A stretch of 64,000 nucleotides of DNA, from positions 1 to 64,000 of the forward strand of contig CAYFVU010000003.1 in the NCBI GenBank assembly GCA_964346645.1. The letters are read 5' to 3'. Of the stretch, positions 58,805 through 64,000 are shown in pieces. Position 1 is the stretch's first letter. Each line of letters starts with the position of its first letter. The translations under genes were made by a program, and so were the position numbers. This stretch comes from CAYFVU01 sp964346645. Lineage in GTDB: Bacteria > Spirochaetota > Spirochaetia > DSM-16054 > Sediminispirochaetaceae. Under the pieces are notes generated by a model that did not search any database, was not told the DNA's origin, and saw nothing but the letters and a program-made list of their open reading frames with translations.

Positions 58805-59374
58805 ATGAACTACGAGCAACAGACCGGAGAGAAATCGACACCGGCGGCACTGCGTATCGCCACCCTCGCGATACTGATCGCAGTTACCGCCGTGTTTACC
58901 TACATGATTCGTATTCCCGTAGCACCTACGCGCGGCTACATCAACTTCGGAGATGTGGCCATATTCTTTACCGCCCTCACCTTCGGCCCGGCAACCGCCC
59001 TCGTGACCGGAGGACTCGGCACCGCCCTCGCCGACATCATCTCGGGCTACGCCCAGTGGGCGCCGTTCACCTTCTTTGCCCACGGCCTGCAGGGACTCGT
59101 CATAGCCCTCGTTGCAGGAAGAAGTTACAGGAGGAGGGCTGAGGCAGAGACATCGAAGCTGTACCTAATCCCGCTGCTCCTGAGTTTCCTCGCCGGTACC
59201 GCCGTGATGGGCGGGATATATTTCGTCACCGGCGGTTTTATGGTAGGATTTCCCGCAGCGGCGGCGGAAATTCCCGGAAACATCCTGCAGAACGCCGCCG
59301 GAGTGGCCGTCGGAGCCCCGCTTGCCGCGGCGGTCAGAAAGGCCTATCCTCCCATAGACAGATACCGCTGGTGA
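58805..59374 (+). CDS. ECF transporter S component
   Basis: This 189-residue membrane substrate-binding subunit has about six membrane segments. The motif APTRGYINFGDVAIFFTALTFGPATALVTGGLGTALADIISGY is typical of the ECF-S families for vitamins and their precursors. The start at 58805 has GGAGG five bases upstream; a GTG at 58793 is less likely. The end overlaps the start of the chelatase gene (GTGATG), so transporter and chelatase are translationally coupled. Substrate cannot be read from sequence. The chelatase neighbour suggests a tetrapyrrole- or cobalamin-related compound, or the metal itself. Confidence 0.85.
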   Translation: MNYEQQTGEKSTPAALRIATLAILIAVTAVFTYMIRIPVAPTRGYINFGDVAIFFTALTFGPATALVTGGLGTALADIISGYAQWAPFTFFAHGLQGLVIALVAGRSYRRRAEAETSKLYLIPLLLSFLAGTAVMGGIYFVTGGFMVGFPAAAAEIPGNILQNAAGVAVGAPLAAAVRKAYPPIDRYRW

Positions 59375-60660
59375 TGCGAGAAGAGGACAGAAACGGCATG
59401 AGCGATTCATCGAGCTCACAGGAGCTCTCCGGCCGCAGCCACGGATACGAGCAGCGCTACCCCTTTACGGCCATCGTCGGTCAAGAGGCCCTGAGGACGG
59501 CTCTCCTGCTGAACGCGGTGGATCCGAGCATCGGAGGGGTGCTGATACGCGGCGAGAAGGGAACCGGCAAATCCACAGCCGCCAGGGCTCTGGCTGGAGT
59601 GCTTCCCCGCATAGAGGCGGTCGAAGATTGCCCCTACCGCTGTCGTCCGGGTGATCTCAGCACCGAACACGAGGAGTGCCGCCGCCTCTTTCGGGACGGA
59701 GGCGACTACTCGACTTACCGCAGCGAGGCTCCGTTCGTCGAACTGCCCCTCAACGCATCGGAGGATCGGGTAGCGGGGACGATACACTTCGAGCGCACCA
59801 TGGCCACCGGCCGCAGGAGCTTCGAACCCGGACTCCTCGCCTCGGCAAACAGAGGGGTGCTCTACGTCGACGAGGTAAATCTCCTCGAAGACCACCTCGT
59901 CGACCTCCTGCTCGACGCCGCGGCGACAGGCCGCAACAGGGTCGAGCGCGAGGGCATATCGGAGGTGCATCCCTCGCGCTTTATCCTCATCGGCACGATG
60001 AATCCGGAGGAGGGCGAGCTCCGCCCGCAGTTCCTCGACCGTTTCGGGCTCTGCGTCACCGTCTCGAGCATCACCGATCCCGCCCTCAGACGAGAGATAA
60101 GCGCAAAGAGAATCGACTACGAGCGCGATCCGCTTTCATTCCTCGCGACCTACCGGGATCAGGAGAAGAAGCTCTCGGAGCACATAAGAGGCGCCCGCGA
60201 GGCCTTGGGCGAACTCAGCAGCGAAAACGGAAACATAGAGGAGTCGGCATGGCACAGCGCCGCCGCCCTCGCTGCACGGAGCCGTGTACAGGGCCACAGG
60301 GCCGACATCATCTTGGTGAAGGCGGCCCGCGCGTTGACGGCTCTCCTCGAACGGGAGCGCGTGAGCGATGAAGAGGTCCACTCGGTGGCCCCCTTCGTAC
60401 TCGCCCACCGGGCCGAGGGCAATCCGGAGGATACCCCGGAGACAATGACCGAACGTATCCATAAAATCATAGACGAGGTGCGCAGCGGCGAGAAAGAGGA
60501 GGAGTCGAGCGACTCCGAGACCGAGCCCGAGGCCTATGCGCCCACGGGAGAGGCGGCTGAGGAGGGTTCTCTTCACGACTCGAACATGCAGATCCCGGGA
60601 GCCGCCGCCGCAGGCAGCATTCTCTTCGATTTTCTCGATAAAAAAAAAGTGCTGAAGTAG
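59374..60660 (+). CDS. chelatase AAA+ subunit (BchI/ChlI-like), zero-frame product of an I-D fusion gene
   Basis: This 428-residue zero-frame product contains the AAA+ domain of Mg/Co chelatases: Walker A GEKGTGKST (60-68), Walker B GVLYVDEVNLLEDHLVDLLL, sensor GTMNPEEGELRPQFLDRFG, and a helical lid. A Glu/Ser-rich linker (EKEEESSDSETEPE) follows. It ends a few codons after an A9 run (60640-60648), at TAG 60658-60660. A slip of -1 within the A-run continues the linker as SAEVEDEEEEPLYG into the VWA part (to 61565), giving a 730-residue ChlI-ChlD fusion. The gene is coupled to the ECF S component. The large porphyrin-binding subunit (BchH/CobN) is not in the window. Confidence 0.85.
   Translation: MREEDRNGMSDSSSSQELSGRSHGYEQRYPFTAIVGQEALRTALLLNAVDPSIGGVLIRGEKGTGKSTAARALAGVLPRIEAVEDCPYRCRPGDLSTEHEECRRLFRDGGDYSTYRSEAPFVELPLNASEDRVAGTIHFERTMATGRRSFEPGLLASANRGVLYVDEVNLLEDHLVDLLLDAAATGRNRVEREGISEVHPSRFILIGTMNPEEGELRPQFLDRFGLCVTVSSITDPALRREISAKRIDYERDPLSFLATYRDQEKKLSEHIRGAREALGELSSENGNIEESAWHSAAALAARSRVQGHRADIILVKAARALTALLERERVSDEEVHSVAPFVLAHRAEGNPEDTPETMTERIHKIIDEVRSGEKEEESSDSETEPEAYAPTGEAAEEGSLHDSNMQIPGAAAAGSILFDFLDKKKVLK
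60640..60648 (+). other. A9 slippery site in chelatase gene
   Basis: Nine consecutive A are read as Lys-Lys-Lys in frame zero, followed by GTG CTG AAG TAG. A -1 shift on this run gives an open frame to 61565 that completes the protein. Long A-runs permit ribosomal or transcriptional slippage, and programmed frameshifting that yields two chelatase subunits from one chlD gene has been reported in other bacteria. No obvious upstream Shine-Dalgarno stimulator is seen within 10-15 nt. Assembly or sequencing error at a homopolymer is the alternative. Confidence 0.6.
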
Positions 60661-60689
60661 AGGACGAGGAGGAAGAGCCGCTCTACGGG

Positions 60690-61565
60690 GTGGAAATCGA
60701 CCTCGCTTCCCTCGTGCAGCGGACGATCAGCATTCACGGCCGAGGCAAGCCCGCCGCCGCCGGGTCCGCACACGGAAGACCGATCCGCACCCGCCCCCTG
60801 AGCCGGGACGAAAGGCCGACGGATATTGCCCCTGCAGCCACGATGCGAGCCGCCGCGCTGCGGCTCAGCACGGAACATGGGGGGAGCTCGGAGGTCGCAG
60901 AGGCCGGCCGACGACAGAGGCGGAAGGCGGGAGGAAAACCGCGACCCCGGCCCTTTGAGCGGCAGGATCTGCGCATGCGGGTCAGACGCCCCGAGATCTC
61001 CGCCCTCATTCTCTTCGTGCTGGATGTCTCGGACTCCATGGGCGCACAGAGACGCATCCGGGATGCCAAGGGAAGTGTCATCGGTCTGTTGAAGATCGCG
61101 CACCGGATGCGCTATATGGTGGGGCTGATCACCGTCCAAGGCAGGAGCGCCGCACTGACGGTCCCGCCGACCTCGAGTGTGCTCGTGGCGCGCAGAAACA
61201 TGCGCGGGCTCCGGCCGGCAGGCGGTACGCCCCTTTCTTCGGGCCTGAGGCTGGCCGTGCGCAGCATCCGCAACGAGGAGCTTAAGAGACCGGGCATTCA
61301 GCCACTCCTCCTCATCGTCTCCGACGGCGAGGCCACGGTTCCGATCGGCAGGCACGGCGATCCCCACCTCGAGCTGATCGACATCGCCCGACGTATCCGA
61401 CGGCGCGAGGAGATCGACACGATATGCGTGGACACCAAGGAGCGCTCGCCCTACGCATCGGGAAAAAGCGAGATGCAGAGCCTCTCCGAGGCGCTCGGCG
61501 CCGCCTACTATCACCGCAGCTACTTGAAGTCCTCCCGAACCGGAGAAAAGACATCCATGACCTGA
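60690..61565 (+). CDS. chelatase VWA (BchD/ChlD-like) part, read by -1 frameshift or separate start
   Basis: This part contains a basic, Arg-rich stretch (GRPIRTRPLSRDERPTDIAPAATMRAAALR) and a von Willebrand A domain. The intact MIDAS motif is ILFVLDVSDSMGAQRRI (DxSxS), with RPAGGTPLSSGLRLAV and LLIVSDGEA. These are the standard C-terminal regions of ChlD. It could be made as the frameshifted half of the gene beginning at 59374. Alternatively it could start at GTG 60690, which has GAGGAGGAAGAG 12-23 nt upstream. The acidic linker continuity (EVEDEEEEPLYG) argues for the fusion. The 3' end overlaps the convergent cupin gene by 46 bp. Confidence 0.82.
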   Translation: MEIDLASLVQRTISIHGRGKPAAAGSAHGRPIRTRPLSRDERPTDIAPAATMRAAALRLSTEHGGSSEVAEAGRRQRRKAGGKPRPRPFERQDLRMRVRRPEISALILFVLDVSDSMGAQRRIRDAKGSVIGLLKIAHRMRYMVGLITVQGRSAALTVPPTSSVLVARRNMRGLRPAGGTPLSSGLRLAVRSIRNEELKRPGIQPLLLIVSDGEATVPIGRHGDPHLELIDIARRIRRREEIDTICVDTKERSPYASGKSEMQSLSEALGAAYYHRSYLKSSRTGEKTSMT

Positions 61566-61840
61566 GTCCTGGTTTCCGACCGGGCCGAGTGTACCGCATC
61601 GGGTGGGATAACGAGCATGTCCCCGGGTACGAGAGTCCTCGCCTCACCGTTTACGGTAAGGGTAATGCGCCCCTCGCGCACCATGCTGATCTGCTCGTGA
61701 GGATGCGAGTGCTCCGGCAGATCGGTTTCCGGCTCGAATTCCCAGAGAGTGACCGTCATGCGTTCGCTGTGCAGGAACTTTACCCTGGCTCCGGGTAATT
61801 TCTCTTGCCAATCGAGCTCGTCTTCTTTGAACAGCTCCAT
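61520..61840 (-). CDS. small cupin-domain protein
   Basis: This 106-residue single-domain cupin has motif 1 HSHPHEQISMVREGRITLTV with three His and a Glu-equivalent Gln, and motif 2 LVPGDMLVIPPDAVHSARS with the last His. A bound metal is therefore likely. The start at 61840 is set by AAGGAGATGGT. Small cupins of this type are isomerases, quercetinase-like enzymes or ligand sensors; no function is assigned. Its 3' end overlaps the chelatase gene's end on the other strand by 46 bp. Confidence 0.8.
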   Translation of the reverse strand: MELFKEDELDWQEKLPGARVKFLHSERMTVTLWEFEPETDLPEHSHPHEQISMVREGRITLTVNGEARTLVPGDMLVIPPDAVHSARSETRTQVMDVFSPVREDFK

Positions 61841-61913
61841 ACCATCTCCTTTCAAGCATCTGTCTGTGCACAATCGACATCTTAGACTCGAGAATATATA
61901 CTACAGTACCATA

Positions 61914-62939
61914 ATGGAAGAGAAAAGCCCGAAAAACAGAACCATTCTCATCGTCGACGACAACCCTCAGAACATACAGCTCGTCGCCTCCCATCTGCAG
62001 GAGGACGGCTACCGCATCGCCTTCAGCCAGCACGGAGGCGATGCCCTGGAGAAGGTGCGGCACACCCTCTACGACCTCATCCTCCTCGACATCATGATGC
62101 CGGAGATCGACGGCTTCGAGGTCTGCCGCCGCATCAAAGAGCTGCCGGAGTACAAGGAGACCCCCATCATCTTCCTTACCGCCAAGACCGACAAGGAGAG
62201 CATCATAAACGGCTTCGAGGCGGGGGCTGTCGACTACGTGGCAAAGCCCTTCTACGGTGCGGAACTGCTCGCACGGGTGCGCACCCACCTCAAGATAAAG
62301 GCCTTTCAGGAGCAGCTCGAGGAGATAAATGCGCAGATAAACCGGGAGCTGCTCAAGAGTATGGAGATGGCCGATGACCTATCCAAGACAAAGGACGAGC
62401 TGCAGACGGTAAACAGGCAGCTCTACGACCGCGCCACCAAGGATCCGCTCACCGGACTGTTCAACCGCAGAAAGATGATCGACTCCCTCGAGTACGAGAA
62501 GGAGCGAAACAGGCGGGGAGATGCCACCTACGCGATCATCATCTGCGACATCGACCACTTCAAGTCGGTTAACGACACCCACGGCCACGACTGCGGCGAC
62601 GAAATCCTGAAACAGGTTGCCGGGGTATTCGAGGAGACCGTCCGCAAGCAGGATCAGATCTCCCGCTGGGGCGGAGAGGAGTTCCTCATTCTTCTGCCCG
62701 AGACCGACGAAGAGGGAGCGGTGACCCTTGCAGAGAAGATCCGCCGAGGGATCGAAGAGGAGAGCTTCAGCTGTCCCGAACACTCGATAAAAATAACCAT
62801 GACCTTCGGTGTGGGGATGGGCGAGGGTGAGAAGGACCCGGACCGCTGTATAAAGGAGGCCGATCTCGCCCTCTACCATGGCAAGACCAGCGGCCGAAAC
62901 CGCACAAACGCATTTCGGAAGGAGTACGAGGAGAACTGA
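61914..62939 (+). CDS. response regulator diguanylate cyclase (REC-GGDEF)
   Basis: This 341-residue signalling protein starts with a receiver domain (ILIVDDNPQNIQLVASHL, phosphorylation Asp in LILLDIMMPEIDGFE, Lys in AVDYVAKPF). A coiled-coil linker follows, then a GGDEF domain with the active-site RWGGEEFLILLPE. The inhibitory site RKQD lies exactly five residues before GGEEF, so product feedback is expected. It should make c-di-GMP when phosphorylated. The start at 61914 matches the REC N-terminus; the ribosome site is weak. A histidine kinase gene lies next to it, convergent, and may be its partner. Confidence 0.92.
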   Translation: MEEKSPKNRTILIVDDNPQNIQLVASHLQEDGYRIAFSQHGGDALEKVRHTLYDLILLDIMMPEIDGFEVCRRIKELPEYKETPIIFLTAKTDKESIINGFEAGAVDYVAKPFYGAELLARVRTHLKIKAFQEQLEEINAQINRELLKSMEMADDLSKTKDELQTVNRQLYDRATKDPLTGLFNRRKMIDSLEYEKERNRRGDATYAIIICDIDHFKSVNDTHGHDCGDEILKQVAGVFEETVRKQDQISRWGGEEFLILLPETDEEGAVTLAEKIRRGIEEESFSCPEHSIKITMTFGVGMGEGEKDPDRCIKEADLALYHGKTSGRNRTNAFRKEYEEN

Positions 62940-63001
62940 GTTCTCTTTCTTTCGCCGTTCTGCGGAGCCGATCGCACGAGTCGGGTTTCCACCTCCTCCC
63001 G

Positions 63002-64000
63002 CTAACTACCCTCCGATGCTTCGCCTTCGCTCAGGTCCTCACGGATTTTCCCCACTCTTCCTTCGAACTCGTTGCTCAGGCGGTTGAGAAACTCTACATC
63101 GAAGTCCTTCGATGCACGTCTCAACGAATCGGCGTACGATGCCAAGCCGTTGTGCCCGTGACGCTCCGCGAGTTCCGCCAGCCTGCGGGCAAAATCCAGT
63201 ACGTCGTCGACGATCATGCTCGCGCTGATATCTCTCCACAGCGGGAGGAACTCATCTTCCAGACGTTCGATCATCTCCTGAGGGGCATCCAGCTCTACAT
63301 CGCTGCTGGGCCCCTGCACGGAGAGTTTCGACTCCTGCAGCCGCTCCGCGGACACCTCCCGGTCGCTCTCCTCGTCCTCAGGCGTCTCAGCATGCGCCGA
63401 ATCGGCCGCGATCCTCACGTTCGGCAATGACACGGTAAAGGTGGTTCCCCTCTGCACCTCGCTCTCGAGATCCAGGCTGCCCTCCATCGCTTCGACAAGC
63501 CGCTTGGTAATGGCGAGGCCCAATCCGGTACCACCGTACTTGCGGCTGCTCTGTCCCTCCTGCTGACGGAAGGCTTCGAAGATCCGTTCCCGCTGGTGCT
63601 CCGGTATGCCTAAGCCCGTGTCGCTCACCACGATCTTGAGGGTAACCGTATCTTCCCGGTCGGAACTCACCTCCGCAGTTACCCGGATACGCACCTCCCC
63701 CTCCTCCGTAAACTTGATGGCGTTTCCCAGGAGATTGAGCAGGATCTGACGAGTTCTCACCTCGTCGAGCAGCAAGACTTCGGGGACGGAGGGAAGGATC
63801 TCCACATGAAAAGCGAGGCCCTTCTCGCGCACGCGAAAGTCGAAGACCTGCCTGATGTCCTCGATGAATGGGGTAACGGCCACTCGACCGTACTCCAGCT
63901 GCAGCCTTCCCGCCTCGATCTTGGACATGTCGAGTATGTCGTTCAGCAGGGAGAGGAGCATCGTCCCGGATTTTTCTATGGAGGAGACATAGTCTCTGAG
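63002..64000 (-). CDS. sensor histidine kinase, C-terminal part (5' end beyond window)
   Basis: The reading frame is open to the right edge of the window, where it reads LRDYVSSIEKSGTMLLSLLNDILDMSKIEAG, the second helix of a HisKA dimerisation domain. The phosphorylated histidine would lie just beyond the edge. The ATPase domain is complete: N box LLNLLGNAIKFTEEG, G1 VSDTGLGIPEHQRERIFEAFRQ, G2 GGTGLGLAITKRLVEAM. About 130 further residues follow after an acidic linker; they look helical (DDVLDFARRLAELAERHGH, then DFDVEFLNRLSNEF) and are not recognised. It is convergent with the diguanylate cyclase gene. Confidence 0.9.
   Translation of the reverse strand, partial: LRDYVSSIEKSGTMLLSLLNDILDMSKIEAGRLQLEYGRVAVTPFIEDIRQVFDFRVREKGLAFHVEILPSVPEVLLLDEVRTRQILLNLLGNAIKFTEEGEVRIRVTAEVSSDREDTVTLKIVVSDTGLGIPEHQRERIFEAFRQQEGQSSRKYGGTGLGLAITKRLVEAMEGSLDLESEVQRGTTFTVSLPNVRIAADSAHAETPEDEESDREVSAERLQESKLSVQGPSSDVELDAPQEMIERLEDEFLPLWRDISASMIVDDVLDFARRLAELAERHGHNGLASYADSLRRASKDFDVEFLNRLSNEFEGRVGKIREDLSEGEASEGS

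Noticed and set aside
60640..60660. Chelatase gene as a simple pseudogene
   Set aside because: Both halves have complete, conserved active sites, and the linker continues smoothly in the shifted frame. Slippage or a homopolymer error fits better than decay.
1..64000. Search for tRNA, rRNA, insertion sequences, phage genes, toxin-antitoxin or CRISPR loci
   Set aside because: None was recognised. Intergenic gaps are short and explained by promoters, operators and hairpins.

Overview
The window looks like chromosomal DNA of a free-living, high-GC (roughly 55-60%) member of the Spirochaetota, in the Spirochaeta/Sediminispirochaeta sense. This is an inference. It rests on the density of LacI-regulated sugar ABC operons, on substrate-binding proteins whose signal peptides end in A/GG-Q-rich stretches typical of spirochaetes (VFAGGQQD, VWAGGSQE), and on a carotenoid block as found in pigmented spirochaetes. 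No rRNA, tRNA, CRISPR array, insertion sequence or phage gene was seen.

Layout. 1-867: a decayed tandem SnoaL-like gene. 0.98-6.7 kb (minus): an operon with an archaeal-type (type II) GAPDH, an archaeal-type phosphoglycerate kinase, a LarA-family 2-hydroxyacid racemase, a malic enzyme and an Asp/Glu-racemase-fold protein, facing a LacI regulator (6.9-7.9 kb). 8.0-13.6 kb (minus): binding protein, two permeases and two SnoaL-like proteins. 14.0-18.5 kb (minus): GH38 alpha-mannosidase and a UroD-like methyltransferase, divergent from a GntR-LacI hybrid regulator. 19.8-22.9 kb (minus): a second sugar ABC set. 23.2-25.9 kb: bicupin, alpha/beta hydrolase, EamA exporter. 26.0-29.3 kb (minus): a third ABC set whose binding protein is broken. 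29.6-39.7 kb: a LacI gene and a sugar/sugar-acid catabolic cluster (SMP-30 lactonase, DUF1537 kinase, HpcH/HpaI aldolase, FucI-like isomerase, SDR, creatininase-family hydrolase, Ldh2 oxidoreductase, second UroD-like protein). 39.8-42.7 kb: RecQ and a radical SAM protein. 42.8-46.6 kb: feoB, two feoA genes and a DtxR-type regulator. 46.7-52.3 kb: peptidase, metallo-beta-lactamase-fold protein, GlpA-like oxidoreductase and a chemoreceptor. 52.4-56.3 kb: carotenoid glycoside genes. 56.3-61.6 kb: an ECF transporter joined to a chelatase AAA+/VWA gene interrupted by an A9 run. 61.5-64.0 kb: cupin, diguanylate cyclase response regulator, partial histidine kinase.

How it fits together. A 14-bp LacI-type palindrome (consensus TGNATACGTATNCA) recurs at eight places. 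At six of them it sits at or just after a recognisable -10 box: the binding-protein promoter at 13.7 kb, the bicupin (23.1 kb, divergent core), the broken binding protein (29.3 kb), the LacI gene itself (29.56 kb), the Ldh2 operon (38.3 kb) and the second UroD-like gene (39.7 kb). This suggests one regulon spanning about 30 kb for uptake and oxidation of an unidentified carbohydrate or sugar acid, possibly released from mannose-containing glycans. A different palindrome (TGATATATCA) links the GntR-LacI regulator with the second ABC set, and a third (GTTAATA-N2-TATTAAC, twice) marks the feo promoter. None of the three sugar importers has its ATPase here, so they presumably share one encoded elsewhere. 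The most unusual items are the chelatase gene with an apparent -1 frameshift at A9, the archaeal-type glycolytic pair coupled to LarA and malic enzyme, the regulon palindrome, and a chemoreceptor with two complete zinc-binding CZB domains in its extracytoplasmic part.
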